A stretch of DNA of 64,000 nt from Phytophthora sp. 'mugwort' (lineage: Eukaryota; Oomycota; Peronosporomycetes; Peronosporales; Peronosporaceae), in contig JAUCEF010000001.1 of assembly GCA_033558025.1 (NCBI GenBank), positions 2,666,001-2,730,000 of the forward strand, read 5' to 3'. Below, in pieces: positions 10,924 through 22,222 of the stretch; position 1 is the stretch's first letter; each line of letters begins with the position of its first letter. The translations under genes and the position numbers were made by a program. The notes under the pieces were generated by a model. It was not told the DNA's origin, did not search any database, and worked only from the letters and a program-made list of their open reading frames with translations.

Positions 10924-13077
10924 ATGCCACCCAAGACCACCAAGAAGCGCAAGGCCGACGACGCTGATGACGTCTCCAACAGCCGCGACGCTACGACGCT
11001 GCAGGTGCATCGCTGCCGCTTCGTGGACTGGATGCCGGCGGCTATCCAAGCCTTATGCTTTAACTCTGCGGGCGACCAACTGGCCGTGGCGCGCGCCAAC
11101 GGCGACGTGGAGATCTGGAGCGTGCGCAGGAAGTGGCACCTCAAGTTCGTACTCGCTGGATCGGCGCAGAGTCAGGTGTCGGCTCTGTGCTGGGCGCCGG
11201 GCAGCGACCGCCTCTTCGCGTCGTCGCTGGACGGCACCTTGTGGGAGATTGACCTGCATTCACTGAGCAAGAAGAACGTGACGGACTCGAACGGTGGCCC
11301 CATCTGGAGCATGGTTATGGATGCGGACTCAGAGCAGCTCGCTATTGGCTGTGAGGACGGCCGCATCCGCCTTTTCTCGTTCGCGGACGACCAGCTTTAC
11401 TTCAGGAAGGCGTTCCTCACCACAGGCAGTCGTATCGTGTCGCTGGCCTGGCACGCCAAGGCACACAAGATTTTTTCTGGCAGCGCGGCTGGCATTATCC
11501 ACTGCTGGAACGCCATCACTGGACGCAACGAGTCGCGGATCACGCTTGAGAACTTGGCCAAGCAAAAGTCGGTCGTATGGTCTCTCGTCGTGCTAGACGA
11601 CCTCACGCTCGTGAGCGGCGACTCGACCGGCAATCTGAGCTTCTGGAACGGCCCCACGGGCACGCTGCTGCAGAAGTTCTCGCACCTGACTGCGGACATC
11701 CTCGCCATTTGTGTGAGCCAGAGTAACAACACCCTGTTCGCCTCTGGAGTGGACAACCAGGTCGTCGAGTTCCGTCGCTCGGTTGCCGACAGCGGGAACG
11801 CCACGTGGGCCTACTCATACAGCCACCGCGGACACAGCCATGATGTGCGTGCGCTGGCCCTGTCCTCAGACGCCAAGCCGGTGCTCGTGTCCGGCGGTGT
11901 TGACACCCAGCTCGTGTGGTACCTTGGAAACAGCTTCAGTGCCGGCCGCCCGGCCAAGATCGCGTCGATGCCGTACCCGCAGTCAATTGCGCTGGCGAAC
12001 GAGAAGCGCGTGCTGATGGTGCAAAAGTCGACCTCTCTGGATCTGTGGCGCTTGGTCACGCAGTCGGCTGCTACTGGTACGATCACGCAGAAACACAAGC
12101 TGCTGCTGGAGCTAAATGTGGGCAAGGCATTGAACTTGTCGTGCTCGGCCCTGGCCCCTAACGCCAGCTTTGTGGCGTGCTCGAACTCGAAGGAGCTCAA
12201 GCTGTTTGAATTGGATACTGAGCAGGATTTCCAGCCCAAGAAGGTCACCACGCTGCCGCGTAGCGTCAAGGGACCGGCCCACGTCTTGTCGTTCTCGCCC
12301 GACTCCACCCGTCTCGTGATCGCGTCGTCGTCGCACCAGATTCGTGTCCTGGACCTGACGAAGATGGAGGTTCTCAAGACCTTTGACGTTGCTACCCCGG
12401 CCCCGGCTGCTGGAGAGGAGACTGTTAACGTGTCGTCTCCGTTTGTTTCGCTCACGATTTCCTCGGATGGACAGTGGCTTGCAACGGGTGATGCCTCAAA
12501 CAACATCGCCATTTACAACTTGGACTCGATGCAGTTCTACTGCCAGCTGCCTCGCCCTAGTGAGATGCACACTAGCATGGGCTTTAACCCTTCGAGTAAG
12601 ACCTTGGTGGTCACACTCGTGTCGAACAGCTTCGTGTGCTACGATGTGGAGACCAAGGGCCTTTCGGAATGGTACCGCCAGAACCATGAACAGTTCCCCA
12701 AGGAGCTCGTGGGAGGACGCAACCTCAAGGGCATGACCTTCGACCCGGCCAACCCGGACTTCCTTTACCTCTACTCGCAAGTGAGTCTATATCAGATTAA
12801 CATGGGCAAGCAGGTGGACGGATCTGCTAAGAGCCCGTCCAAAAAGACTCGTCGTCGTGCCATGAGTGTCGGCACTGAGTCCGACGGCAAGAATGATGCT
12901 GCGCAAGGTGAGCTGGTGGAACTCGAGGACGGTTTCTGCCGCGTGATTAACCGCTACCGCCCGCTGTCCTTTGTCGACTTTATCGCGGATAGCGAGATGA
13001 TCATCATGGAGACGCCGTGGCTCAAGGTGCTGAGTCGCTTGCCGGGTGCTCTACACCGTCATAAGTATGGCAAGTAA
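10924..13077 (+). CDS. UTP4: U3 snoRNP / t-UTP subunit UTP4 (cirhin)
   Basis: A nucleolar WD40 scaffold of the t-UTP/UTP-A complex that binds the 5' ETS of pre-rRNA and is needed for small-subunit processome assembly. It is a single exon of 717 residues (yeast and human homologues are roughly 690-780). An N-terminal basic patch KTTKKRKADD, probably a nucleolar signal, is followed by VHRCRFVDWMPAAIQAL, the typical cirhin opening. Repeated WD40 blades come next (for example VEIWSVRRKWHL, IRLFSFADDQL, LSFWNGPTG, LVWYLGNS), and then a second propeller. The C-terminal part includes an insertion with KKTRRR. ATG 10924 sits in a strong context (gccgccATGcc). The frame is open 222 bp further upstream, but that stretch lacks protein-like character. 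The gene ends 48 bp from the converging kinesin gene. Confidence 0.88.
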   Translation: MPPKTTKKRKADDADDVSNSRDATTLQVHRCRFVDWMPAAIQALCFNSAGDQLAVARANGDVEIWSVRRKWHLKFVLAGSAQSQVSALCWAPGSDRLFASSLDGTLWEIDLHSLSKKNVTDSNGGPIWSMVMDADSEQLAIGCEDGRIRLFSFADDQLYFRKAFLTTGSRIVSLAWHAKAHKIFSGSAAGIIHCWNAITGRNESRITLENLAKQKSVVWSLVVLDDLTLVSGDSTGNLSFWNGPTGTLLQKFSHLTADILAICVSQSNNTLFASGVDNQVVEFRRSVADSGNATWAYSYSHRGHSHDVRALALSSDAKPVLVSGGVDTQLVWYLGNSFSAGRPAKIASMPYPQSIALANEKRVLMVQKSTSLDLWRLVTQSAATGTITQKHKLLLELNVGKALNLSCSALAPNASFVACSNSKELKLFELDTEQDFQPKKVTTLPRSVKGPAHVLSFSPDSTRLVIASSSHQIRVLDLTKMEVLKTFDVATPAPAAGEETVNVSSPFVSLTISSDGQWLATGDASNNIAIYNLDSMQFYCQLPRPSEMHTSMGFNPSSKTLVVTLVSNSFVCYDVETKGLSEWYRQNHEQFPKELVGGRNLKGMTFDPANPDFLYLYSQVSLYQINMGKQVDGSAKSPSKKTRRRAMSVGTESDGKNDAAQGELVELEDGFCRVINRYRPLSFVDFIADSEMIIMETPWLKVLSRLPGALHRHKYGK

Positions 13078-13125
13078 ATACATAGATCCGTATGATTATG
13101 CTCAAGACTGTGTTGTACGTGGTGT

Positions 13126-15982
13126 CTAGTTTGAATCGTCAGATCGACCGAGAACTTTCACTTTGTGCCCCGCAAGATCTTGCCACTGCTTGTCACCGCA
13201 ATCGTACTGACAGCAGTGCATTCGCCGCTTCTGGTCGAAGCCCACAATGGTGCAATTGTACCAGCAATCGTATCTGTAAGTTACCAGCAAAACAAAACAA
13301 AACTCGCACAATAGTTAGCACGTCGAAAAGACAAACAGTATTTGGCTAAGAAGTGCACGCACCGGAATTTGTACACGCTCAGCTCCAGCCCAATGTCGCG
13401 CACCGAATGGACGAGGACGTTCGTAGCTCTGCTTTCTTTATTGCTGGAATCTGTAGTCGACACCGACGTTTGTTTCGCTTTTGGCGGGGTCGTTCGCTTT
13501 TCTTTGCGTGGTACAGAATTGTTGTATGGAGATGCCGCCCGAAACTTCTTCAGTGCCTTCAAACCTTTGTGTCCTTGGCGTAGAATGGGGATTGGTAGCT
13601 GTGACGGTGGTTGACTATCTGCTTGGTTGCTATCGTTGCTACTTGATTGAAACGAGGCTTTTCTTGCTGAGTTTTGCTGTTCATCGGTATCACGAAAGAA
13701 AGCTTCTTTTGCTTGTCGGTCCGACGAACCGTTTACTCTTCTATCAGCATGTATGACTCGCGTTTGGGGTGGAGTAGAGGGCTTCCGGACTGCATTCGAT
13801 TGGTAGGGACTTGCTTTGCCGTGTGCCGAGGTGGAGACACGGCGGAGTCTTGGGTCTGACGCTGCAGAACGAGGTGTTTCCCTGACGGGAGGACCGCTAG
13901 CTTGAGCCACCTTGTCTGTCTGGGTGTTAGGGCGTATGTGTACTTGGTTCTCCGCTAAATTTTTGCTAGCTGGTGCCTCGAGGTCTACTGTCGAGGTGCG
14001 CTTCTGCTTTACCATTTTCATCTCTAGCTCGATACAATGATCTAGCTCTGCATCGCTGTGGTCATCGATGTCATGTCCACAGATCGGACAAGGATCTTCA
14101 CTTTGATCCAAGTCTTGTGAGTTTTTGCCGTTTGATGAACCGCCGCTCTGTCTGTCACCTGCACCGGGCAAAAGTTGAAGTTGCCGCTCCAACTCGCGTC
14201 GTTCAGTTTGAATTTCCCGCAGGATAAGCTCCTGAGCCTTTGCAGCTTGTTCGAATCGCTGATTATCTGTGCATTCGTCGGCAAACGCGGCGAAAATTGC
14301 CGGTTTGATTCCTAATTCACCTTCTACAGACTTCAGATCTAACCGTAGTTGATTCAATTGCAATGAAGACACTTGTCGATCATCAATGACTTGAGCACTC
14401 TTTCGCTGAGCCGGTGGACTAGGATGCAGTGCGACTACCATTGCGTTATCTTGCGGCTTTGTCGTTGTCAGTGGATGATGCGAAGTCGTTTTCTCTTCCC
14501 CTGCGGCCATTCCAGAGGAAGCTTTCCGAAGAATCGCGACGGCGTGCCGAAGTTTCTGGTTCGCCGCGGTAAGGGCTGCCTTTTCCTTTGTTAACAGAGC
14601 TACTTGTTCTTCAAGAGTGGATAGTTGTTGGTGCAAACCGCTTTGTTTCAGTTGTAGCTTCAGTCGAGAAATCTCACGTTGTGCCTGCGCCAGCAAAATT
14701 GCATCGTCTACCAATTCGTTCACTTTCACTCGAACTGTGACGCGCTTGGCCCGGTCAGCGAATTGCAGCGTAGAGATTGTCTCGTCGACGGCGGACTTGG
14801 ATGGAGAGACCGTGGCAATCACCACAGTGCGAGTGTTCCCTCCGAGGCTATCCTGAAGTAAGCGAGTCAGCTTTGAGTCGCGATAAGGGATATGCGTTCG
14901 CTTTGGATTGACAAGTGCTGAAATGACGTTGCCTAAAGCCGACAGACTCTGGTTGATGCTTGTCAACTCTTTGCTGCAGTCACTGCCCACAACAACATCC
15001 GTGTCCCATTTCTCCGATCCAGCCAAGTCGACAAGATTGAGCTTTGCACGTCGAATAATTGTCGTGGCGCTCTCTAAACCTCGAGACTCGACTTCGATTG
15101 AAAGCTGCAATAATGCGTGACTGCGACTACTTTTTTCGTTGTACGCTGTTGCACGGATCGTCCGGTTCCGATTGCCAGTCTTCAGTAGCTGCAGCGTTTC
15201 TTGGACACTTGTAACACGAAATTCGGACAAGCCACTCACATAGATCTGCTTCCCATTACCTTTGATCATTTCTCGTACAGCAAGAGGGTCTTTCATGCGC
15301 TGCTTGTTGTCCTGAAGCAAATCGTAGACATCGTTGTTGTATATCTGCATATACGAGCAGTGTACAACGCCAGCCGAACCGTGACGACGGATCGATTGAA
15401 GTTCTCCAAACAAACTCTCTATCGCACGAGGGATCACTCCCCAACTTGGTGAGCACTCAGGGGCTTCTGGGCTTGCACTTGATATGACGAGATGATTATC
15501 TAAGTCCTGCCCCCTGCATATTACACACCCCGATCGATCAGTTAGAACCGTGCCAACTCCAATTGACAATCATACACTATTCTACTCACAGCATCGTGTG
15601 TGTTTTACCCGTTCCCGTCTGACCGTAGGCAAAAATTGTGCAGTTGAAGCCTTGGGCTACTTGTTGAATGCCATCGCGCAAGTAGTCGAAAACGTCGGCC
15701 TGATCTGCTTTCTCATCAAACACGCGATCGTAGGCATATCGACGCTCGCGCTCGGCTTCGTGCTCCGATTTCTTTTTGCATACGAAAACTTGGCCTCCCT
15801 TACCGTCCACAGTTAGTGTCTGACAATGAGCACAGCAATCAGCGTTATTCCAACATCGCCGAGCTGTTCGAGACGCACATAACGTAACTACATACAGAAT
15901 TCTGCTGAAGTTCGCGATCGTTCGGAGGTCGGACTCGGACCGCGACTCGGACTCGTTCTGCAGCTTCAATCGTGTCTGCCAT
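13126..15982 (-). CDS. N-terminal-motor kinesin with Tudor-like C-terminal domain
   Basis: A microtubule motor. Four exons join in frame (15982-15896, 15819-15590, 15513-13363, 13273-13126), giving 871 residues. The motor domain has the start VRVRPPNDREL, P-loop GQTGTGKTHTML, switch I NEKSSRSHALL, switch II DLAGSEKWD and the YRDSKLTRLL segment. A coiled-coil neck and stalk follows at about residues 380-470, then a Cys/His cluster (CPICGHDIDDH...C). A Ser/Pro-rich disordered region follows. The last exon encodes a short aromatic/Cys-rich module (DCWYNCTIVGFD...DKQWQDLAG) resembling Tudor/agenet folds. The final intron is essential: without it the frame runs into a low-complexity end. Motor identity is certain from motifs; the kinesin subfamily is not assigned and the Tudor call is by appearance. 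Confidence 0.88.
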
Positions 15983-16183
15983 TCTCGCATCAGGCAGCTT
16001 GGACGGGTACTCAACTATTCGTTCAGGTAGCCTGAAAATACCCCAAAGCTGCTTGCCTATCTATAGCAGCACTTTTAGCAGCTTGTGTAAAGAAATCGTC
16101 CTACTTGCACAGACACACAATCGCACCACGCTAGAATTAACCCGCGGACACCTTTGAAACTGGGTTGCCTGCACTTGGACAAC

Positions 16184-17134
16184 ATGGAGCAGGTGCAGCA
16201 ACTGCACGATTATCTGCTTCAACAACGAACACAAATTCGCAACCATCGGCGAATACTGCAGGCAATGAAGGCGTGCTGGAAGCTCTCGCTTCGAGCTGAT
16301 CCAAATACCATGACTCGCGAAGAATATGAGGGAATGTACGCAACATTGTTGTACGAGATGACAATATGCTGGGATGAAGAGACAAATGACGCCGTTCTGG
16401 CCAAGATGTGGTACCGCGACGCGTCTTCGTTTCAAAGCCTCGACTTCAATCGGTTCTGTTGCTCCATTTTCTACTTCGCAGAAGTGGTAAGCTGTTAGTT
16501 TGTCTTTGTGATGACCGAAATTACCCAGGATCTCACCATGTTCCTCATCCTGATGCAGTGGGTCCAGGAAATCACACAAGAAGCGTATGTTCGAATATTC
16601 AACACCATGCGGACGATTCTAGCCGGTCACGAGTTTACACCGATACTGTTGTCTGCAGACTCACCTGATCCAACCTGTAAGCCAACGCTGGAGAGCTTCG
16701 ACAATGCTTTTGACCACGAACGAGAAATGGAGAGTATGAACCTGAATATTGGCAAATCCATCAGTTTCGACGCCAGTAAGTACTTCCAGCACTTCGGTTC
16801 ACCCAATGCTACGACTCTAGCCTCCTACACCAACCTTTTTCAGATGGAAGGGCGGTTAACACGCATCTCCACTTTGCGAAGTGATCTTGATGAAGCCTAC
16901 AATCGTCGATATTGGCACCTCGGAGGAGGACGAGCAAAGGTAACGAAGTCAGGATGCTCAAACCCGAAGCTGCTTCGTCCGGCATCATCTCGTCAGTCTT
17001 GTCGAAGCGTCTACGACGGTCACAGCGCTGCTGCAACCGCGACTCCAGGGTCACCACCAAGCGTTTCCCGCACATCCAACAACCCTTTCTTGTTAGCCGG
17101 GACAATTGCTCTAAAATCCCCGACGAACAGGTAG
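16184..17134 (+). CDS. Conserved-looking protein of unknown function
   Basis: Not recognised. The first exon from ATG 16184 encodes a helical segment with a paired basic/aromatic pattern (TQIRNHRRILQAMKACW) and ends at 16486. A short 42-bp GT-AG intron (16487-16528) joins in phase to DLTMFLILMQWVQEITQEAY, after which the frame runs to a stop at 17132-17134. The result is about 300 residues; the last 70 are Ser/Pro-rich and weakly protein-like. A competing frame (16912-17208) overlaps the C-terminal part, so a further intron there cannot be excluded. It is divergently paired with the kinesin gene over 201 bp. No membrane span or signal peptide is visible. Confidence 0.6.
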
Positions 17135-17318
17135 ATGTTGCGTACTGCTGGCGTATTCACCCCGGCGGTCATTGTGCCGGTAAGAACGTGCATTTATTAT
17201 CAATCTGAGAGCAACTCACCGTGTGAACCCACACTCCTTGCCTACCTACATATTTTACAGTAGTTCGGAGGTATTTGAACGGAGAATATCATCTGCAGTA
17301 CGGACCGCCGGAACGTTG

Positions 17319-19594
17319 CTAGCATGGGAAGGTCACCATCGTTTTTTGGCGAAATATCTGACACGTACCCTCACTGGCTTCTAACCGAGGACCTGAATCT
17401 GTGACGGGCGTCGACAATGCTCGTAAAATTATAGCACTGTTGTCTGCATCCCCGCATGATATTTGTTCGCCTTGAATTCCAGATAGCCTGGCATTTGATA
17501 GGGAAAAGTACTGCTCCTGAAAGGTTTCAACTGAAGAAGGGCCTTGCATCGCGCACCATCTTACCAAGTCGAGTGATTCGCTCCAGGCTAGAGCTGAAAT
17601 GAGAAATTCGGAAGCGTTTTCGTCGGGGAATTTCAGGCAGAAGACAGAATTCACAGCTCTCCAGTCCGTTGCTACTGCAGCAGAAGCACTCTGGTAACGA
17701 TCAGATTCAGCGTCCAAAAAGCTCTGAATTCCTACTGCCTTGCACGCTCGATTCCAGCCAGCGTTGACCGACGCATACGGTCGTGCTCGGTTTGACCAGC
17801 TTCGGACAATATGCAGCTTTTTCAAAACGCGCTGGCTTCGAGTTGAAAAAAGTACTTGTCGATCTTTTCGGCGTTGCAAAACACCAGTGAGGTTGGCCAA
17901 CTCTTTTGCTGAAAAACCGCTCCGATGGAAGGGGCTCGACGCTACTGCCTCCACGTAAAGTTCATGGATATACAGTGAGACCTCGTAGAGTTGGCCCTGA
18001 AATTTAAAAATTAGCTATGCAGTCTTCGAAAGTCAAATGTACCAGTACATATTGCCTACCATCAGCAGGTGATCAGTTGTAGCAGCTTCTTCGTAGCAGA
18101 GCTCAACCTGATCGAGTGCAGTTTTTAGGTCTTCGCACGACCGCATAGACGGGATGACAAGAAGCGACGCAAGAATGACACTCTGGGTATGGTGGATGGA
18201 TTTCACCCAAGAAGATACTTGCAGTCCATAGTCAGATATTTCCTTCATCTTCTCATTTGTTGGCCAGTATAGTCCCCTGGCGTATGCGGATTCCGGGAAC
18301 AGGTTGAACAGCACGATATCGCGCAGCCCCATCAACCCAATCACAATCAAGAAACATGCATTCAGGAAGGTTAATGATGAGGTCACCGACGTTGATACTG
18401 TGAGTGCGCTGCGGACGCCATTTGCACACAACAACGCTAACATACTCCAGTGAGTGATCACACCATAAACGCCATCACACAAATCATCCTACCGAATACA
18501 CCATTGGCGACCAGCATCCAGTCGACGAGAATCGCTAAGCGAGAAGTAGAGATGCAACGGTACGGGAACCCCCACGTCCTATAAATCGCCATACTCACTA
18601 TTGCAAAAAAGAAGAGGGAGCCCTGTGCTCCCTGGTTTGCCAGCGAAGGTGGCGGTGACCGCAGAATCGAGAAGATAAACATCAGCAGTAGCTTGAGCTT
18701 GCACATATGTACTGGCATCTCCACCGAATGTCTACGGAACGATGCAAACTGCGGCAGGTAAAGCTCCAAATACGAATCTGACGTGCCAAGGATGAACTCC
18801 AACTCTTTTCCCTGCACGAAGCGTTCGTGCTTTTCCGCACCTAAATGCACGATTGACTCACGAATACGACGGGATAGTGTCCAGGGCAGCCCAATAAGAA
18901 AGCCACCACCCATACCGCACGTGACTACTAGCACCGCCATGATGTGTCCTCCACTGCCGCACTTCATACCCATCGGGTCTACGGAGACCCCACCATCGGC
19001 ATTACAATTCACCAGCCTCAACACTGCTAGCCCCACGGGCATGTACAGGAACTGTAACATCTGCAGCAGAACGTTTTCCCACGTCACACTGAGCAATAGG
19101 AAGTCGCTTCTTCCTAGCTTTGTCCACGTCCTTTTAGCTACGTGTAGCACGAACACCCCAGTCCACGGTACGAACCCCCACACTAACGCGTAAAGCCAGT
19201 AGCTGGGCATCTCCCCCCAGAGTGAGAACGGCTGCGACGTGGAGCCCATGGCGGCGCCGGTAGCTCGGAAACTGAAAAAGTCGAGAGTGAATGCGTTCAC
19301 CCAGTGCGTGGCCTCCAGCCACCGCGCTGGCCACGGCCAAGGCTGCGACAGCTGCCACATGAGTGCAAAGAGCTGCAACCCGTCGGTCAGCACCAGCGCC
19401 TTCTCCAGCCACAGGCGACTGACCTGACGGCTTCTGGATGGGATCACCAGAGTCCGACTCCAGTGCTTGCTGTCCTTCTTGTCGTTTGCATCAGTGGCGC
19501 CGTCTTCTTCCTCCATGCGCGCACTCCGCTGCGGGATCACCACCTGCCGCCCCATTGCGGTGTTGAAGTGAAGGGAAACTTCTGAGACCATCAC
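17319..19594 (-). CDS. Multi-pass membrane protein of unknown function
   Basis: Three exons on the minus strand: 19594 to about 18493 (or 18502), 18436-18060, and 17996-17319, totalling about 716-719 codons. The first exon carries a cytosolic N-terminus followed by at least six hydrophobic segments (for example LPLALVWGFVPWTGVFVLH-like, HIMAVLVVTCGMGGGFLIG, LKLLLMFIFSILR). The second adds more (FLNACFLIVIGLMGLRDIVLF). The third is a soluble cytosolic tail. The join at 18060/17996 restores a helical segment, YEVSLYIHELYVEAV. Both donor options for intron 1 keep frame with the acceptor at 18436. The arrangement recalls oomycete polytopic receptor- or channel-like proteins, but I see no diagnostic motif and assign no function. 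Confidence 0.68.
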
Positions 19595-19673
19595 TCTGAA
19601 TTTTTATCCGAAAATCGAGAACGCATTATCCGGACAATCGTATACTTAGTATTAATATCGGTTGGGAAACGCC
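19595..19673. promoter_or_regulatory. Very short divergent promoter
   Basis: Only 79 bp separates the start codons of the minus-strand membrane protein and the plus-strand NC2-beta gene. Both 5' UTRs and core promoters must be compressed here or overlap the neighbouring gene. No TATA box is evident. Confidence 0.5.
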
Positions 19674-20385
19674 ATGAGTGCCCTGCCGAAAGGTGACGGA
19701 CGACGCTGGTCTTATATGCGTGGCGTGAATCACGGAGTTCTGACTATGTGTATTCCGTATCTGTATAGGAACGGTCGAGAAGCTGCTGCGAGAGGTGGTG
19801 GGCGACGACGTCCCGATCTCCAAGGAGACTATCGACTGGGTCAACGAGTGCGCAGGCGGTAAAGTGGCTGTCCGCATTCGATGCGCTATATATTGGTCTG
19901 GGCTGAAACATTTGCTGGCTGGTGTTAATTTGTCGCTGTTACAGAGTTGCTGCAGTTGGTTGGACAGGAAGCGAATACGGTGGCGGAGAGCGCTGCAAAG
20001 AAGGAGAACTATCGCATCTCGCAGGAGCACGTGATGGCTGCACTGGGGGTACCAGCGAGTGGTTTAGGATCGTTGAACTGGAGTATCTTTACTGATGATG
20101 CGGTACGATATATTGGTGCAGAACCTAGGCATGCAGCAATATGCAGAAGAAACCAAGCGTATACAAGAATTGATGGAGACGCAGGTGACAAAATAGCTTT
20201 TTTTTCAGCGGCTTGTTGTCCCGCAATTCTGTTTTTAGCTGACATCGTGTTTGTTACAGATGAAGAAGGAGCGGATAGCGTCTCGGAAGGCGGCTGCGAA
20301 AACCACCTCGCACGACGAGTTGTTGGCTGAACAGACGGCACTGTTCCAGCAAGCTTCGTTGAAGGCAAGCAGAGAGGGCTGGTAA
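19674..20385 (+). CDS. Negative cofactor 2 beta (Dr1) histone-fold protein
   Basis: The beta subunit of NC2, which with NC2-alpha (DRAP1) clamps TBP on DNA and blocks TFIIA/TFIIB entry. Five small exons (19674-19692, 19769-19858, 19945-20048, 20122-20184, 20260-20385) join with correct phases to 133 residues, slightly shorter than animal Dr1. The H2B-like histone fold shows LPKGTVEKLLREVV for helix 1, DDVPISKETIDWVNEC for helix 2 and ELLQLVGQEANTVAE continuing the long helix. After these come RISQEHVMAALG and QQYAEETKRIQEL, matching the family's extension. A basic, Gln/Ala-rich tail follows. Because the exons are short, unspliced reading gives only fragments. Identity rests on the fold pattern and the SLPK/EHV landmarks known for Dr1. 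Confidence 0.85.
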
Positions 20386-20611
20386 ACAGCGGTAAGAACC
20401 ATTTGGCTACTGCAGTAGGGTGGTAAGATTAATGTATAGTGCAAGCGCGAAGGACAGAGTGCTCTGTGAGCAACGAGATTCTATTCAGCCGGACACGTAA
20501 GCTCGTTGTTATCGTTGCAAGCCACGAAAACATCAATGTCCACTATCAGTTTGAAGTCATGCACCAGCAGGACGATGCATCTCTTTCAAGCTTGAACAAG
20601 TTCGGCAGCGC

Positions 20612-22222
20612 TCACTCGAATTCAACAACAACGCCGCGGTGGTCAGACGCATAGATTGGACTGGATGAGTGGAGCATGCCCACATCCTCGGGGAAGTCCT
20701 TAGTGTCTACTGTGGGCTCTTGACCAATGATCTCGCACTCCTTAATCTGTCCTTCTCCCCGGTACAACACAAAGTCGATGCGCTTCGATGGGTTGTCACT
20801 GGGGAACGTGAACTTTCGTTGACGGTCGCCCGAGTTTGTCGAGCGAGGCTCAGCTTCGTCGTGTACCTCTAACCAAGCATCCTTCATGTCTGTCATCAGA
20901 CCCAATAGTTCAGCTTTCCCACTGAGGAACTGGATGCCGAGAGACTGCGGCTCTGAGTTGAGGTCTCCGAGCAGCACCTGCGTTTTGCCCTTGCCTTGGC
21001 GCATGTACTCCCAAATCTCGACCTTTGTTTGCTCTCTGGATCGCTCGCTTAACGACAGGTGCGTGACATACAAATCGATCTCGCCCCACTGAGGGTAATC
21101 AATAACCGCATGGAGGCAAAGGCGCTGATGCGAGTCGTTCGGGTCATTTGGGTCGCGACTTAGTAGCAAGTAGTCAGTTGCAACGATGGGGTATTTAGAG
21201 AAGATGGCAGGCCCCTCCTCAATGCGTTCATAGGGCATTCTCGAGTTGATGTAGCTCATAGCCGCTTGGTACACGTATTGATAGCCCGGAAGCCGGTCCG
21301 CTAGGTGCTTCACCTGCGCATGGTTGCCTGGTTCTCCGAAGACGCCGTCGTAACGCACTTCCTGGAAACCAATTATACCGGCTTCCGCTTCCTTCACGAA
21401 CTTGACGAGGTGGTCCAGCCGCTTTGTATACTGGTCCCACCGACGCCCAGCACCATACACGTCTGACGACGGGTTCGTGTTCCAGACATTGTACGACAAG
21501 ATGCGAGGACCCGAAGGAGCGGCGGAACATTCGTCTTCACTCAGGCCGCACTCAACAGCTTCGTCTGTCGCTTCATCAGCCACCTCACCTAACGGTGCAA
21601 AAGTATGCTGGAAAATATTATACTCTGCTTCGCGATCCAGTGCTACGACCACTCGGTGCCTCAAATTGAACTTGGCGTCTACCAGCGTCAGGTAGAAGTT
21701 GAAGCCGAACGTCACGTGGCTCGTGAAGCGGTACATTTCGCCGTTGGTCCCCATGCTGTCCTGCAGGATGGACATCTCTGAATCGCCGTTGTCTCCGGTC
21801 ACTTTTAACGGAAAAATAGTCGCCTGCACCAGTTTAATCTCCGAGGACACGTGGACGTTTGCATGCGTCTTGATGGCTTTGACGGCTGCCTGGAACGCCG
21901 CCTGGACGGCCGAGTCCGTCATAACATCTGTCGTGAAGGTCGGATCAAGCAACACACTCCCGTACAGTAGCACGTTCGTGCTGGACTTGTCCTCTTGCAG
22001 CTGGAACAGGTCGATGGGCGCGAAGTTCTGGCGCTTCAGGTGGATGCCGCCAGGCTCCGAGTACAGGTATCTGCCCGTGAAACGAGCGCCCCCGGCGAGC
22101 GGCGGCCAGAAATCCCAACGCGGTAAGTCGTTGAACGATCCGCGCTGGGCTGCCGAGAATTCGGCGAGACAGGCTAGCAGCGCTGTCGCCGCCAGCAAAG
22201 CGCCGGTCGCCATGACCTTCAT
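20612..22222 (-). CDS. Secreted endonuclease/exonuclease/phosphatase-family protein
   Basis: A single exon of 536 residues with an N-terminal signal peptide (LLAATALLACLAEFSAAQ). Residues about 25-230 form a lumenal domain of unknown type with no motif I recognise. From about residue 245 it is a DNase I-like EEP domain: LSYNVWN (metal-binding Asn), IIGFQEVR (catalytic Glu), YVTHLSLS (His), LLGDLNSEP (Asp and Asn), RIDFVLYRG, and SDHRGVVVEF with the final Asp-His pair. All catalytic positions are present, so an active phosphodiesterase is expected. The family includes DNases, sphingomyelinases and inositol polyphosphate phosphatases, and the substrate cannot be told from sequence alone. Secretion makes an extracellular nuclease or lipase-like role attractive, but that is inference. 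Confidence 0.85.
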   Translation of the reverse strand: MKVMATGALLAATALLACLAEFSAAQRGSFNDLPRWDFWPPLAGGARFTGRYLYSEPGGIHLKRQNFAPIDLFQLQEDKSSTNVLLYGSVLLDPTFTTDVMTDSAVQAAFQAAVKAIKTHANVHVSSEIKLVQATIFPLKVTGDNGDSEMSILQDSMGTNGEMYRFTSHVTFGFNFYLTLVDAKFNLRHRVVVALDREAEYNIFQHTFAPLGEVADEATDEAVECGLSEDECSAAPSGPRILSYNVWNTNPSSDVYGAGRRWDQYTKRLDHLVKFVKEAEAGIIGFQEVRYDGVFGEPGNHAQVKHLADRLPGYQYVYQAAMSYINSRMPYERIEEGPAIFSKYPIVATDYLLLSRDPNDPNDSHQRLCLHAVIDYPQWGEIDLYVTHLSLSERSREQTKVEIWEYMRQGKGKTQVLLGDLNSEPQSLGIQFLSGKAELLGLMTDMKDAWLEVHDEAEPRSTNSGDRQRKFTFPSDNPSKRIDFVLYRGEGQIKECEIIGQEPTVDTKDFPEDVGMLHSSSPIYASDHRGVVVEFE

